Position numbers and translations under genes: made by a program. Under the pieces are notes generated by a model. It was not told the origin of the DNA and did no database searches. It saw nothing but the letters and a program-made list of their open reading frames with translations. From assembly GCF_013753875.1 (NCBI RefSeq), contig NZ_SMDS01000020.1, forward strand, positions 124,001 through 188,000: DNA of 64,000 bases, in the 5' to 3' direction. The DNA comes from Candidatus Pantoea persica (GTDB lineage Bacteria; Pseudomonadota; Gammaproteobacteria; Enterobacterales; Enterobacteriaceae). Numbering within the stretch: the first letter of the stretch is position 1; each line of letters starts with the position of its first letter. Shown piece by piece: positions 19,374 through 30,620 of the stretch.

Positions 19374-20041
19374 CAGGGCTCCTCGCGCTGCGGCGCTTCC
19401 GGGGCATGCCCGCCCTCTGTCACGTCGGGGGCCTTACGCGACGAGAGCTGACGCTCGATATCGGTCAGGCGCTCCAGCTTATGCTGCGTGTCGCTCAGGG
19501 TTTTGCTCATCTTCATCTGCTGCTGGCGCAGCGCGTCAAGCTGGGCGTCACTGCTCTGCTGCAGATGGGCGAAGCGCGAACGCGTTTCGCTGAGATCGAG
19601 CTGGGCGACCTGGCTGCTGCGCCACAGCTGAATCAGCGGCCGCACCGCGCCGGGAAAACGGCTGCCGTACTCGTCCAGCAGCTCGACATAGCGGCGTCGC
19701 TCCAGCTGGGTGACGTTGCCGTTGGCCATCAGAATGCCGTTCTTGAAGGCGCGTGCCCAGCCCTCTACCGGCCAGCGGTGCGCTTCGGCTCGCGCCTCGG
19801 CGGGCGAAAGGCGCTCAGCGCAGTCGATGGCACGTAGCCAGTAGAGCGGATTTCCCGTAGCCGCGCTGCTTTCGTTGCGCCAGACGCTGGCGCAGTCGGT
19901 CGACAGGTAGTCGGGTAGCTTAACCTCCGGCTCGGCGACCACGGCGTCGCTATGTACGGAGGTGGGCGCCAAGGAGGCACTGCCGCCGCAGAGCGACAGG
20001 CCCAGCAGCGCCGTAAGAAGTGGAGCAAAGATGATTCTCAT
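19373..20041 (-). CDS. qseG: QseG, accessory protein of the GlrK/GlrR system, lipobox altered
   Basis: In E. coli QseG is an outer-membrane lipoprotein that contacts the periplasmic part of the sensor kinase and tunes its activity. This copy has 222 residues, with the conserved LPDYLSTDC, NPLYWLRAIDCAERL and a C-terminal coiled coil ending LERLTDIERQLSSRK. The N-terminus reads LLGLSLCGGSAS: where a lipobox such as LCGC is expected, Cys is replaced by Gly (GGC for TGC). The remaining Cys18 has Leu at -1, a poor lipobox. The protein may be secreted but not lipidated. Confidence 0.85.
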   Translation of the reverse strand: MRIIFAPLLTALLGLSLCGGSASLAPTSVHSDAVVAEPEVKLPDYLSTDCASVWRNESSAATGNPLYWLRAIDCAERLSPAEARAEAHRWPVEGWARAFKNGILMANGNVTQLERRRYVELLDEYGSRFPGAVRPLIQLWRSSQVAQLDLSETRSRFAHLQQSSDAQLDALRQQQMKMSKTLSDTQHKLERLTDIERQLSSRKAPDVTEGGHAPEAPQREEP

Positions 20042-21471
20042 CGGTCAGAAATCCCGGCTGTGTGGTTCAGTTCAATACGAAAACAGACGTCGGCCTCGCT
20101 GCTGTCGACCAGCTGCAGATCGCCCTGCATGCGGCGCAGACAATCTTTCGCAATGCTCAGCCCCAGCCCGCTGCCTTTTACCGGCCCTTTGCGCTGCTGG
20201 CTGCCCTGAAAAAAGGGTTCGAATATCATGGCCCGCTCTTCCGCGAGAATGGGCACGCCGGTGTTGGCCACCTCAATCCACACTTTCTCGCCGTGCAGTC
20301 GGCTGCGTAGCCAGATGCTACCGGATTCACCGCCATAGTTCACGGCGTTAGAGTACAAGTTGTCAATGGCGCGCATCAGCAGCATCGGTTCGGCAAGGCA
20401 GCGTTTTGCCTGCAAATCGCAGTGCACATGCATCAGCTTAGCGCGCGCCGGCAGGGCATGCGAGCCGATCACCATGTCGACCAGCTCGACGATATTCACC
20501 GGCTCCAGCGCCGTCGGCGCCTCCGCCAGCTTGCGGTTGTATTCCAGCAGCTGTTCGATCAGGCGTTGCAGATGGCGACTGCTGCCGTCGAGAATGGCCA
20601 CCACCTCTTTTTGCTCGCCGTTAAGCGTACCGACCACCTCATCTGCCAGCAGCTCGGTGCCTTCACGCAGGCTGGCCAGCGGCGTTTTCAGCTCGTGCGA
20701 CAGGTGGCGCAAAAATTCGTGACGCTGCGTCTCCAGCCAGGCGAGGCGTTCACTCAGCCAGACGATGCGCTGGCCCAGCGATCGCAGCTCGCGTGGGCCG
20801 CGAAACGCTACGCTGGCGCCCAGCTCGCGCCCTTCGCCGAGCCGGTTGATCATGCGCTCGACGCTTTTGACCAGCCCGATAATCATGCGCGTAAAGAGCA
20901 GCACCAGCGCCAGGCTGACGATAAACAGGATCAGCGCCTGCCAGCCGAAGAACTGCCCGCGGTCAGCGATTTCGCGCTGCAGCTGTAGCCCGCGCGCAAA
21001 CACCTCCTCGCGCGTCTCCTGCACCAGCTGCGCATTGGTAGCGGAGAAGCGCTCCAGCACCTGCGAGGCGGCGGCCGCTGGGTTGCCGTTATCGCAGCGT
21101 AGCTCGGTCAGCTGCGGCAGCTTCGTGCGCAGCGTCTGAAAGGCGGCCAGCGCCGGCAGGCTGGCAGCATGCGCGTCGAATATCTGGTTGTAGCGGGCGC
21201 GCTGGGTCTGATAGAGGCGCGCTAGCGTCGCGTCGCCCAGCACGCAGTACTGACGGTAGCTGCGCTCCAGCTCCAGCGCGGTGCGCGCCATCGCCTCGCT
21301 GCGGCGCACGTCGGTAAAGGCGTTGCGGTTGGTATCGGCGGCCTGATTGCTCAGCGACGACAGGCTTTCCCAGGCCTGCCAGGTCAGCAACAAAAGCGGC
21401 AGCAGCAGCAGCAAAGAGGCCATCAGCACCAGCTGGCGCAACGAACGGGGAAATAATTGCCATTTTTTCAC
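20038..21471 (-). CDS. glrK: Sensor histidine kinase GlrK (QseE)
   Basis: Membrane histidine kinase paired with GlrR; it responds to envelope or growth signals and controls glmY. I choose a GTG start at 21471 (VKKWQLFPRSLRQ) because it aligns with E. coli GlrK and has GAAGGAAG upstream; this gives 477 residues. Features: a first membrane helix (LVLMASLLLLLPLLLL), a periplasmic domain, a second helix (ALILFIVSLALVLLF), a HAMP-like linker, the H-box FLRHLSHELKTPLAS, and an ATPase domain with DNLYSNAVNYG and GSGLGLSIAK. The HAMP Pro is Leu here (IIGLVKS). The stop overlaps qseG. Confidence 0.93.
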   Translation of the reverse strand: MKKWQLFPRSLRQLVLMASLLLLLPLLLLTWQAWESLSSLSNQAADTNRNAFTDVRRSEAMARTALELERSYRQYCVLGDATLARLYQTQRARYNQIFDAHAASLPALAAFQTLRTKLPQLTELRCDNGNPAAAASQVLERFSATNAQLVQETREEVFARGLQLQREIADRGQFFGWQALILFIVSLALVLLFTRMIIGLVKSVERMINRLGEGRELGASVAFRGPRELRSLGQRIVWLSERLAWLETQRHEFLRHLSHELKTPLASLREGTELLADEVVGTLNGEQKEVVAILDGSSRHLQRLIEQLLEYNRKLAEAPTALEPVNIVELVDMVIGSHALPARAKLMHVHCDLQAKRCLAEPMLLMRAIDNLYSNAVNYGGESGSIWLRSRLHGEKVWIEVANTGVPILAEERAMIFEPFFQGSQQRKGPVKGSGLGLSIAKDCLRRMQGDLQLVDSSEADVCFRIELNHTAGISDR

Positions 21472-21541
21472 GCGGTCGCTTCCTTCAGTAAACGCTGTGA
21501 GGATGCTAACGAAGTCCGCCGGTTGAAGATAGAGTGTAAAT

Positions 21542-21757
21542 GAAAACGGCAGACCTTTCGGTCTGCCGCTAGAGCGACGCCACAGCATCGCCGGAAAAGA
21601 GGTGGAGCCTTACTCAACGTTGCGCCCGGTGTCTGATAACGTAGCAGAGCAAACGATTATCGGTTAGTGGACGGCAGGCTCCGTTTGGTGCGTCATTCAG
21701 TTTTTATGAGCTCTTGACCGCAGTGTGGGGCAATCATAAACAGGAGAATGAGCCACG
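21542..21757 (-). ncRNA. glmY: GlmY small RNA
   Basis: GlmY titrates the adaptor RapZ and so stabilises GlmZ, raising GlmS synthesis. The call rests on position (between purL and glrK, same strand, as in E. coli), on a 5' end with GTGGCTCATTC like the E. coli RNA, on a textbook sigma-54 promoter 12 bases upstream, and on a strong terminator at the 3' end (CGGCAGACC-GAAA-GGTCTGCCG then TTTTC, 21542-21568). At about 215 bases it is somewhat longer than the E. coli RNA. Confidence 0.82.
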
Positions 21758-21769
21758 TCCTGATTTTTA

Positions 21770-21784
21770 GCAATTATCATGCCA
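21770..21784 (-). promoter_or_regulatory. Sigma-54 promoter of glmY
   Basis: Minus strand TGGCATGATAATTGC: GG and GC doublets separated by exactly 10 bases, matching the -24/-12 consensus TGGCAC-N5-TTGC. It faces glmY. Confidence 0.85.
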
Positions 21785-21928
21785 CAAAATAAATAACTTT
21801 CTTTTTCAGCAAGTTGCCTATATCGGAGTGCAGCGCAGGCGATACCGCTAGCGGGCCGAGGTAGAAACTGTCGTCAACACCCAACAGTCTATGGCGGAAA
21901 ATAATTAACCATTTATTTTCAATGATTT

Positions 21929-21950
21929 AAGTGTCGCCTTTTGCGACACT
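21929..21950 (-). promoter_or_regulatory. Candidate GlrR activator site
   Basis: Perfect inverted repeat AGTGTCGC/GCGACACT, containing TGTC-N9-GACA. GlrR sites at E. coli glmY are described as TGTC-N10-GACA, so the spacing is one base short. It lies about 150 bases upstream of the sigma-54 promoter. It could also be a structural hairpin. Confidence 0.35.
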
Positions 21951-21990
21951 CAATCTACCTGCCTGTCGCCGTTTGCCAACAGACGTAAAT

Positions 21991-22014
21991 AAAGGAGACA
22001 TCGCTGTCTCCTTT
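21991..22014 (-). terminator. Terminator of purL
   Basis: Stem AAAGGAGACA/TGTCTCCTTT, 27 bases past the purL stop. T-rich on both sides, so it may work in either direction. Confidence 0.8.
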
Positions 22015-22040
22015 TTATTGCTGCTTTCACGCTTAGCCTC

Positions 22041-25000
22041 TTAGCCGAGCTGCCTACGCGCGTTGCGGAAAATACGCATCCACGGGCTGTCTTCGCCCCA
22101 CTCCGCCGGATGCCAGGAGTTGCTTACCGTACGGAAAACGCGCTCCGGGTGCGGCATCATAATGGTGACGCGTCCGCTTTCGTTGGTTACCGCCGTAATG
22201 CCGTTTGGCGAGCCGTTCGGGTTAGCGGGATAGCGCTCGGTCACCTTGCCGTAATTATCGACAAAGCGCAGCGCCACCAGACCTTTCGCCTCCAGCGCGG
22301 CGAGATGCGCGCCGTCACACACTTCGACGAAGCCTTCGCCGTGCGAAACCGCAATCGGCATATGGGAGCCGATCATGCCGTCCAGCAGCAGCGACGGGCT
22401 GGCCGCCACTTCAACCAGGCTAAAGCGCGCTTCGAAACGCTCAGACTGGTTGCGCACAAAGCGCGGCCAGAGTTCGCTGCCTGGGATCAGCTCGCGCAGG
22501 TTCGACATCATCTGACAGCCGTTACAGACGCCGAGCGCCAGCGTCTGCGGAAGATGGAAGAAGGTCTCGAACTCATCGCGCACGCGGTTGCTGAACAGAA
22601 TCGATTTTGCCCAGCCTTCGCCTGCACCCAGCACGTCGCCGTAGGAGAAGCCGCCACAGGCTACCAGCGCCTGGAACTCCTCCAGACCGCGGCGTCCCGC
22701 CAGCAGGTCGCTCATATGCACGTCGACGGCGACAAAGCCGGCGCGATGGAAGGCCGCCGCCATCTCAACATGAGAGTTGACACCCTGCTCGCGCAGCACC
22801 GCCACGCGCGGGCGCGCGCCGGTGGCGATCATCGGCGCCGCGACGTCCTCTTCCGGCTTGAAGGTCAGGTGCACGTTCAGGCCCGGATCGTTGTCATCCT
22901 TGCGCGCGTCATGCTCCTGATCGGCACAGAGAGGGTTGTCGCGCAGACGCTGCATCTGCCAGCTGGTTTCGCCCCACCAGATGCGCAGCGTGGTGCGGCT
23001 TTCGCTGTAGACCGCGCTGTCGCCCGAGCGGATCACGAAGCGGTCGCCGCGCTGCGCACTGCCAAGCACGTGGCTGCAGCTGGCCAGACCGTGATCCGCC
23101 AGCAGCTGTTCTACGGCTGCGCGATCCTCCGCCTTGATCTGAATGACCGCGCCCAGCTCTTCGGTAAAGAGCGCCGCCAGCGCATCGCCGCCCAGCGCGG
23201 CGATATCAACCTCGATGCCGCAGTGGCCGGTAAAAACCATTTCCGCCAGCGTCACCAGCAGGCCGCCGTCGCCGCGGTCGTGGTAGGCTAGCAGCTTCTG
23301 CTGCGCCACCAGCGCCTGCATGGCGTTAAAGAAGCCCGCCAGCTGCTGCGCATCACGCACGTCGGCCGGCTTGTCGCCCAGCTGACGGTAGACCTGCGAC
23401 AGCGCGGTGGCGCCCAGCGTGTTCACGCCGTTGCCGAGATCGATCAGCAGCAGCAGGTTGTCGCTGTCTGGCTGCAGCTGCGGCGTCACGGTGCGGCGCA
23501 CATCCTCTACGCGAGCAAAGGCGGTGATCACCAGCGACAGCGGCGCGGTCATTTCGCGCTGCTCAATGCCCTGCTGCCAGCGGGTTTTCATCGACATGGA
23601 GTCTTTGCCCACCGGAATGGTGATGCCGAGCGCCGGGCAAAGCTCTTCGCCTACCGCTTTTACCGCTTCGTACAGGCCAGCATCTTCACCCGGATGGCCT
23701 ACCGCGGCCATCCAGTTGGCGGAGAGCTTGACACGTTTCAGATCGCCAATCTGCGTCGCCGCAATGTTAGTAAGCGCTTCGCCTACCGCCAGACGGCCGG
23801 AGGCGGCGAAATCGAGCAGCGCGACCGGCGCGCGTTCGCCCATTGCGAAAGCTTCGCCGTGATAGCTGTCGAGGCTGGCGGTGGTGACCGCACAGTTGGC
23901 GACTGGAACCTGCCACGGACCGACCATCTGGTCGCGCGCTACCATGCCAGTCACGCTGCGGTCGCCGATGGTGACAAGGAAGGTCTTCTCCGCCACGGTT
24001 GGCAGATGCAGCACGCGGTTGACCGCGTTGCTCAGGGTAATGTTGTCGCGCAGCAGCGCTTCGCCTTTGGCCTGCTGCGTCACGACGTCGCGCGTCATTT
24101 TCGGCGTTTTGCCCAGCAGCACGTCGAGCGGCATATCGATAGGGGTATTGTCAAAGTGCGGGTCGGCCAGGCTCAGATGCTGCTCTTCGGTCGCTTCGCC
24201 AATCACCGCGTAGGGTGTGCGCTCGCGCTGACACAGCGCGTCGAACTCCGCCAGCTTCTCTGGCGCCACCGCCAGCACATAGCGCTCCTGCGATTCGTTG
24301 CACCACACTTCCAGCGGACTCATGCCCGGCTCATCGCTGAGGATGTCGCGCAGGTTGAAACGGCCGCCGCGGCCGCCGTCGCTCACCAGCTCCGGCATCG
24401 CGTTAGAGAGGCCACCCGCGCCGACATCGTGAATAAACAGAATCGGGTTCGCTTCGCCCATCTGCCAGCAGCGGTCGATCACTTCCTGGCAGCGGCGCTC
24501 CATTTCCGGGTTGTCGCGCTGTACTGAGGCGAAGTCGAGATCGGCGTCTGACTGGCCAGAGGCCATTGAGGAGGCCGCGCCGCCGCCCAGGCCGATATTC
24601 ATCGCCGGGCCGCCCAGCACGATCAGCTTCGCGCCCACGGTGATTTCGCCCTTCTGTACGTGATCGGCGCGGATGTTGCCGATACCGCCCACCAGCATGA
24701 TCGGCTTATGGTAGCCGCGCAGCTCAACGCCGTTATGGCTGTTGACCTGCTCTTCATAGGTACGGAAGTAGCCGTTCAGCGCCGGACGGCCGAATTCGTT
24801 GTTGAACGCCGCGCCGCCCAGCGGGCCGTCGGTCATGATATCCAGCGCGCTGACGATGCGGTCTGGCTTGCCGAAATCCTCTTCCCACGGCTGCTCGAAG
24901 CCCGGAATGCGCAGGTTAGACACCGAGAAGCCCACCAGGCCCGCCTTCGGCTTGGCGCCACGTCCGGTGGCGCCTTCGTCGCGAATTTCGCCGCCGGAAC

Positions 25001-25931
25001 CGGTGGCCGCGCCCGGCCACGGCGAGATCGCCGTGGGATGGTTATGGGTCTCGACCTTCATCAGGATATGCGCCGCTTCCTGATAGTACTCATATTCGCC
25101 CTTCTGCGCGTCGGCGAAGAAGCGGCCCACTTCCGAGCCTTCCATGACCGCCGCGTTGTCCTTATAGGCGGACAATACGTGATCGGGCGTGGTCTCGAAG
25201 GTGTTTTTAATCATTTTAAACAGCGACTTCGGCTGCTTTTTGCCGTCGATGATCCAGTCGGCGTTGAAGATTTTATGACGGCAGTGCTCGGAGTTGGCCT
25301 GCGCAAACATATAGAGTTCGATATCGTTCGGGTTGCGCCCCAGACGCTGGAAGGCGTCGAGCAGGTAGTCAATTTCGTCGTCCGCCAGCGCCAGGCCCAG
25401 CGTGAAGTTGGCCTGCTCCAGCGCCTGACGGCCGCCGTTCAGCACGTCCACGCTTTTCAGCGTCTGCGGCTCATGATGGGCAAACAGCGCCTCGGCCTGC
25501 GCCAGATCGCTGAACATGCACTCCATCATGCGAACGTGCAGCAGCGACTGCAACGTCTGCCACTGCGCCTCGGTCAGCTGCGGCGCATGGACATAGAACG
25601 CCAGCCCGCGCTCCAGACGGCGCACCTGCGGCAGATCGCAGTTGTGCGCGATGTCGGTTGCTTTAGAGGACCAGGGCGAAATAGTGCCGGGACGCGGCGT
25701 TACCAGCAACAGGCGGCCTTGCGGCGCATGTTCGGCGAGAGAAGGACCGTATTTCAGCAGGCGCTGCAGGCGCGCTTTTTCATCATCGTTCAGCGGTGCG
25801 CTGACATCAGCAAAATGGACGTACTCGGCGTAAATGTCACTCACCGGCAGGTGTGCGTCCTGAAAGCGGGTCAGCAGTTTGTTTACACGAAATGCCGACA
25901 GGGCGGGCGAACCACGCAGAATTTCCATCAT
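22041..25931 (-). CDS. purL: Phosphoribosylformylglycinamidine synthase
   Basis: Large amidotransferase of de novo purine synthesis (FGAR + Gln + ATP to FGAM). It has 1296 residues and starts [15 protein letters not shown] like E. coli. The synthetase part carries [20 protein letters not shown] and the repeated PurM-like domains. The C-terminal class I glutaminase part has the nucleophile Cys in [10 protein letters not shown] and the His in MPHPERVFR. No breaks occur in nearly 4 kb of frame, in sharp contrast to neighbouring non-essential genes. A PurR box lies upstream. Confidence 0.97.
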   Translation of the reverse strand: MMEILRGSPALSAFRVNKLLTRFQDAHLPVSDIYAEYVHFADVSAPLNDDEKARLQRLLKYGPSLAEHAPQGRLLLVTPRPGTISPWSSKATDIAHNCDLPQVRRLERGLAFYVHAPQLTEAQWQTLQSLLHVRMMECMFSDLAQAEALFAHHEPQTLKSVDVLNGGRQALEQANFTLGLALADDEIDYLLDAFQRLGRNPNDIELYMFAQANSEHCRHKIFNADWIIDGKKQPKSLFKMIKNTFETTPDHVLSAYKDNAAVMEGSEVGRFFADAQKGEYEYYQEAAHILMKVETHNHPTAISPWPGAATGSGGEIRDEGATGRGAKPKAGLVGFSVSNLRIPGFEQPWEEDFGKPDRIVSALDIMTDGPLGGAAFNNEFGRPALNGYFRTYEEQVNSHNGVELRGYHKPIMLVGGIGNIRADHVQKGEITVGAKLIVLGGPAMNIGLGGGAASSMASGQSDADLDFASVQRDNPEMERRCQEVIDRCWQMGEANPILFIHDVGAGGLSNAMPELVSDGGRGGRFNLRDILSDEPGMSPLEVWCNESQERYVLAVAPEKLAEFDALCQRERTPYAVIGEATEEQHLSLADPHFDNTPIDMPLDVLLGKTPKMTRDVVTQQAKGEALLRDNITLSNAVNRVLHLPTVAEKTFLVTIGDRSVTGMVARDQMVGPWQVPVANCAVTTASLDSYHGEAFAMGERAPVALLDFAASGRLAVGEALTNIAATQIGDLKRVKLSANWMAAVGHPGEDAGLYEAVKAVGEELCPALGITIPVGKDSMSMKTRWQQGIEQREMTAPLSLVITAFARVEDVRRTVTPQLQPDSDNLLLLIDLGNGVNTLGATALSQVYRQLGDKPADVRDAQQLAGFFNAMQALVAQQKLLAYHDRGDGGLLVTLAEMVFTGHCGIEVDIAALGGDALAALFTEELGAVIQIKAEDRAAVEQLLADHGLASCSHVLGSAQRGDRFVIRSGDSAVYSESRTTLRIWWGETSWQMQRLRDNPLCADQEHDARKDDNDPGLNVHLTFKPEEDVAAPMIATGARPRVAVLREQGVNSHVEMAAAFHRAGFVAVDVHMSDLLAGRRGLEEFQALVACGGFSYGDVLGAGEGWAKSILFSNRVRDEFETFFHLPQTLALGVCNGCQMMSNLRELIPGSELWPRFVRNQSERFEARFSLVEVAASPSLLLDGMIGSHMPIAVSHGEGFVEVCDGAHLAALEAKGLVALRFVDNYGKVTERYPANPNGSPNGITAVTNESGRVTIMMPHPERVFRTVSNSWHPAEWGEDSPWMRIFRNARRQLG

Positions 25932-26017
25932 TTAATCTCTCGTCAGAGCGCTGGACGACGCTTCATAGGGCACAACAAGAATAAAACGGGCGGTATTATA
26001 GAGAAACATCCCGCATG

Positions 26018-26033
26018 ACGAAACCGTTTGCGC
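26018..26033 (-). promoter_or_regulatory. PurR box upstream of purL
   Basis: ACGAAACCGTTTGCGC matches the PurR palindrome ACGCAAACGTTTGCGT at 13 of 16 positions, about 90 bases upstream of the purL start. Confidence 0.7.
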
Positions 26034-26197
26034 ATAATTTCTCTGTCACCGGATTTGCCTGATTTTTGCGCAAAACTTGCTTTATAAGTTGCTCTACGCC
26101 GCCGAGTTGCGCAAAATGCCCCTCGCTCTGGGAGTCAAAAAAAGATCAATACTGCCTGTTAAGGACAGAGGCCTGAGAGCCAGAGAGAGACAACTAT

Positions 26198-27661
26198 TTG
26201 AAACGCCTGAAATTTAACTACCTGCTTATCGGCCTTGTCACCTTGCTGCTAGCCATGGCGCTGTGGCCTTCCATACCCTGGTATGGCAACGGACAAGACG
26301 CGATTTCGCAGATAAAATCACGGGGCGTACTGCGCATCAGTACAATTAATTCCCCGCTGACTTACTACACCTACACCATAAACAAAGCCCCCGTCGGTAT
26401 GGATTACGAGCTGGCGAAACGCTTTGCCGACTACCTAGGCGTCAAGCTCAAGGTCACGGTGCGCCCGAATCTCAGCGATCTGTTTGACGATCTCGACGAC
26501 GGCAAGGCGGATTTGCTGGCGGCGGGTCTGATTTACAACAGCGAACGGCTGGCGCGCTACCAAACCGGGCCAAGCTACTACTCCGTATCCCAGCAGCTGG
26601 TCTACCGCGTCGACAAGCCGCGCCCGAAAAACCTCGGCGATCTGAAAGGCGAACTCCGCATGGCGTCCGGTTCAGCCTACCTCTCCTCGCTGAAAGCGGT
26701 GCGCGACAAGCAGTATCCCGATCTCAACTGGGTGATTTCCAGCGATCAGACGCCGAAAGCGCTGCTGGAGGCGGTGGCTGACGGCAAGCTCGACTACACC
26801 ATCAGCGATTCGGTGACCATTGCGCTGCTGCAGCGCGTTCATCCGCAGCTAGCCGTCGCCTTCGACGTCACCGACGAAGAGCCGGTGACCTGGTATGTGC
26901 CGCACAGCGACGACGACAGCCTCAACGCCGCGATGCTCGACTTCTTTAACTCAATGGGTGAAGAAGGCGCCATGGCGCGGCTGGAGGAGAAATATCTCGG
27001 CCACGTCGGCACCTTTGACTATGTCGATACCCGCACCTTTTTACGCGCCATCGACGTCACGCTGCCTGATATCAAGCCGCTGTTTGAAAAATATGCCGCC
27101 AGCATCGACTGGAGGCTGCTGGCGGCGATCTCCTATCAGGAGTCGCACTGGAACCCGCTGGCAACCTCCCCTACCGGCGTGCGCGGCATGATGATGCTGA
27201 CGCGCAACACCGCCGACAGCGTGGACGTCAACGATCGCACTGATACCGAGCAAAGCATTCGCGGCGGCAGCCTCTATCTGCAGCGAATGATGGACAAAGT
27301 GCCCGCGACGATTCCGGAAGAGGAGCGCATCTGGTTCGCGCTGGCGGCGTACAACGTGGGGTACGCCCATATGCTGGACGCGCGCAGGCTCACGGCGAAA
27401 CAGGGCGGCAATCCCGACAGCTGGGCCGACGTCAAGCTGCGGCTGCCGATGCTTAGCCAGAAGCGCTATTACGCGCAGACCACCTATGGCTATGCGCGCG
27501 GCCATGAAGCCTACACCTACGTAGAGAATATCCGGAAGTATCAGCTGAGCCTGGTGGGCTATCTGCAGGAACAGGAGAAGCGGATCGCACAGCAGTCTGC
27601 GTTGGAGGCGGAACTGGGCAGCGGCTATCCGGCGGTGGCACCAGATATCGCCATAAACTAG
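26198..27661 (+). CDS. mltF: Membrane-bound lytic transglycosylase F
   Basis: Cleaves the glycan strands of peptidoglycan from the outer membrane side. The start is a TTG at 26198 (reads [18 protein letters not shown]), aligned with E. coli MltF. Layout: N-terminal hydrophobic signal, an ABC solute-binding-like domain ([19 protein letters not shown]), and a lysozyme-like domain with catalytic Glu in SYQESHWNP and the signature [14 protein letters not shown]. It has 487 residues against about 518 in E. coli; the variable C-terminal tail is shorter and ends with TAG. The family domains are complete. Confidence 0.94.
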   Translation: MKRLKFNYLLIGLVTLLLAMALWPSIPWYGNGQDAISQIKSRGVLRISTINSPLTYYTYTINKAPVGMDYELAKRFADYLGVKLKVTVRPNLSDLFDDLDDGKADLLAAGLIYNSERLARYQTGPSYYSVSQQLVYRVDKPRPKNLGDLKGELRMASGSAYLSSLKAVRDKQYPDLNWVISSDQTPKALLEAVADGKLDYTISDSVTIALLQRVHPQLAVAFDVTDEEPVTWYVPHSDDDSLNAAMLDFFNSMGEEGAMARLEEKYLGHVGTFDYVDTRTFLRAIDVTLPDIKPLFEKYAASIDWRLLAAISYQESHWNPLATSPTGVRGMMMLTRNTADSVDVNDRTDTEQSIRGGSLYLQRMMDKVPATIPEEERIWFALAAYNVGYAHMLDARRLTAKQGGNPDSWADVKLRLPMLSQKRYYAQTTYGYARGHEAYTYVENIRKYQLSLVGYLQEQEKRIAQQSALEAELGSGYPAVAPDIAIN

Positions 27662-27765
27662 AGAGGCGCCGGATAGCAGAAGTGAAATCGGCGCGTAGCG
27701 CCGGCCAGAGGCTGATCAGCCGCAAACCGGGCCGTGAACGCGCGACCGCCCAGCATGACGTTCGA

Positions 27766-28521
<756 letters not shown>

Positions 28522-28522
<1 letters not shown>

Positions 28523-28710
28523 AAGCAGGCGATTACACTCGGCGCGGCGATCTATGAGATTGACGCCAGTCGCTGCACGGAATCGTCGGCCACTATGATG
28601 CGCTGACCTGCCAGAGCGTCTGCCCTATCGACAACACCATTATCACCGACCCACAGCACACCGAATCGCGCGATGCGCTGTGGGAGAAGTTCGTGCTGCA
28701 CAACCACTAG
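28522..28710 (+). pseudogene. yfhL: yfhL (4Fe-4S ferredoxin) 3' remnant
   Basis: Reads PKQAITLGAAIYEIDASRCTE and, after a one-base deletion near 28588, VGHYDALTCQSVCPIDNTII to WEKFVLHNH and a stop. This matches the C-terminal two thirds of the small E. coli ferredoxin YfhL. The N-terminal part with the first cluster motif is lost at the junction with pgpC. It converges on acpS, as in E. coli. Confidence 0.82.
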
Positions 28711-29087
28711 CTTTCGATGATCACCGTCGCGCAGGCGTAGTGCAGCTCATCCGCTAGCGTGACGTGCACGTGGCGGACGCCCAGCTTTTCCGCCATGTCG
28801 CAGGCGTGATTGAAAAAACGTAGCCCGGGTTTGCCCAACTCATCGTTGTAAACTTCAAACTGATTGAAGGCCAGCCCGCCGCGAATGCCGGCGCCGAAGG
28901 CTTTCGCCGCCGCCTCCTTGACCGCGAAGCGCTTGGCAAGAAAGCGCACCGGCTGCTGGTGGCGCTGGTACTGCTGCCACTCTGCCTCGCTCAGCACCCG
29001 CCGCGCCAAGCGATCGCCGGATCGCTCAAGTACGCCGGCGATGCGCTCGATCTCCACGATGTCGGTACCCAGTCCGAGAATAGCCAT
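28707..29087 (-). CDS. acpS: Holo-[acyl carrier protein] synthase
   Basis: Transfers 4'-phosphopantetheine from CoA to ACP; essential for lipid synthesis. It has 126 residues with the Mg-binding motifs [12 protein letters not shown] (Asp9) and [14 protein letters not shown]. Frame open; the start overlaps the pdxJ stop, showing translational coupling in the lepA-to-acpS cluster. Confidence 0.96.
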   Translation of the reverse strand: MAILGLGTDIVEIERIAGVLERSGDRLARRVLSEAEWQQYQRHQQPVRFLAKRFAVKEAAAKAFGAGIRGGLAFNQFEVYNDELGKPGLRFFNHACDMAEKLGVRHVHVTLADELHYACATVIIES

Positions 29088-29818
29088 TAGCGACGCGCTT
29101 CGCGCATCAGCAGCTTCATATCTCTTACCGCGTCCGCCAGGCCGCTGAACAGTGCGCGGCCGATAATAGCGTGGCCGATATTCAGTTCGTGCATCTCCGG
29201 CAGCGCGGCAATCGGCTGGACGTTATGGTAGGTCAGGCCATGCCCGGCGTTCACCTTGAGGCCGAGGCTGGCTGCAAAGGTCGCGGCGTGACAGATGCGC
29301 GCCAGCTCAGCGTCGCGCGCCAGCCCTTCCGGCGCCTCGGCGTAGGCGCCGGTATGGATCTCGATATAGGGCGCGCCGCTGGCGACCGCCGCCTCAATCT
29401 GACAGTGGTCGGGGTCGATAAAAAGCGACACCAGAATGCCCGCCGCGCTCAGCTGCTTCACCGCGGCGTTGATTTTGTCCTGCTGCCCCGCCACGTCAAG
29501 ACCGCCCTCGGTGGTAACCTCTTCGCGCTTTTCCGGCACCAGGCAGACAAAGTGCGGCTGGATATCGCAGGCGATGCCGACCATCTCGTCGGTGACCGCC
29601 ATCTCCAGATTCATACGCGTCTGGATGGTGTCGCGCAAAATGCGCACGTCACGGTCGGTGATGTGGCGGCGATCCTCGCGCAGATGCACGGTGATGCCCT
29701 CTGCACCCGCCTGCTCGGCGACAAAGGCCGCCTGCACAGGGTCGGGATAGTTTGTGCCGCGCGCGTTACGTACCGTGGCAATATGGTCAATATTGACCCC
29801 TAACAGCAACTCAGCCAT
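29087..29818 (-). CDS. pdxJ: Pyridoxine 5'-phosphate synthase
   Basis: Condenses 1-deoxyxylulose 5-phosphate with 3-amino-2-oxopropyl phosphate to PNP, the last ring-forming step of vitamin B6 synthesis. It has 243 residues, with the conserved start [26 protein letters not shown] and the C-terminal [11 protein letters not shown] and [10 protein letters not shown]. Intact. It lies between recO and acpS, as in E. coli. Confidence 0.96.
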   Translation of the reverse strand: MAELLLGVNIDHIATVRNARGTNYPDPVQAAFVAEQAGAEGITVHLREDRRHITDRDVRILRDTIQTRMNLEMAVTDEMVGIACDIQPHFVCLVPEKREEVTTEGGLDVAGQQDKINAAVKQLSAAGILVSLFIDPDHCQIEAAVASGAPYIEIHTGAYAEAPEGLARDAELARICHAATFAASLGLKVNAGHGLTYHNVQPIAALPEMHELNIGHAIIGRALFSGLADAVRDMKLLMREARR

Positions 29819-29891
29819 GACAATCCTCAGGTTAGCTATCTCGTAAAGCAGGAGTGTACCGCGCTGCGCGGCGCAGGCAACAGCGACTGCG

Positions 29892-30616
29892 CTATTCGCT
29901 CGCGGCGTCTGGTCGCTTTTTCGGCACGAACTGGCGAAACAGCTCGGTGCTTTTCAGCGGTTTGCCGCCCAAGTAGGGTTTCAGCGCGATGCGGGTAAAG
30001 CGTTTGGCGGCGCGCAGCGTGTCGGCATCGGGAAAGTCACGCTCCCATAGCGCGCGCAGCTGGCGACCGGTAAAACTGCGCTGACCGGCGACCAGACTGG
30101 CGATAAAGCCCTTCTCTTCGCGGTAGCTGTAGGTCATAGCGTCGGCAACAGGTTCGCCGCTGCCGGCGCAGTGCAGAAAATCTACGCCATAGCCGAGGTG
30201 CCCCAGCAGCGCCAGCTCGAAGCGCCGCAGCGCCGGCTCCGGCGAGCTGATGACCGCCGCCAGCGTCTGCAGGCAGTTCAGGTAGTCAAAAAAGAGTTCT
30301 GAGAAGGGAAACTCCCGCTCCAGCACGCGCGACAGCAGCTCATTGACGTAAAGGCCGCAGTAGAGCGTGATGCCGCTGAGCGGCAGCGCCAGCGAAACCG
30401 CTTCGGCCTTGGTGAGCGTTTTGACTTCGCCGCACCCGGTCCACAGTGCACCAGCAGCGGTGTGAAGGGCTGCAGCGTGCCTTTCAGCTGCGAACGGCGC
30501 GCGCGCCCTTCGCCAGCACGCGCACCCGGCCGTGGCTTTCGCTGAAAAGATCGAGCAGCAGGCTGGTTTCGCTGTAGGGTCGACTGCAGCACAAAGGCGC
30601 GTTGCCAGCCTTCCAT
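29892..30616 (-). pseudogene. recO: recO (recombination mediator), multiple frameshifts
   Basis: RecO loads RecA on SSB-coated DNA with RecR. The start [12 protein letters not shown] is followed by a frameshift, then [17 protein letters not shown] in another frame, a return at [18 protein letters not shown], and a 2-base TG duplication that shifts [19 protein letters not shown]. The last 140 codons ([13 protein letters not shown] to [12 protein letters not shown] stop) are clean. At least three indels are needed to restore one frame. It starts four bases after the era stop, as in an rnc-era-recO operon. Confidence 0.88.
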
Positions 30617-30620
30617 AGGA

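Noticed and set aside
22110..26018. Long plus-strand open frames opposite purL (over 390 and 450 codons).
   Set aside because: They mirror the codon structure of purL in GC-rich DNA, have low-complexity His/Arg/Gln composition and match no known family.
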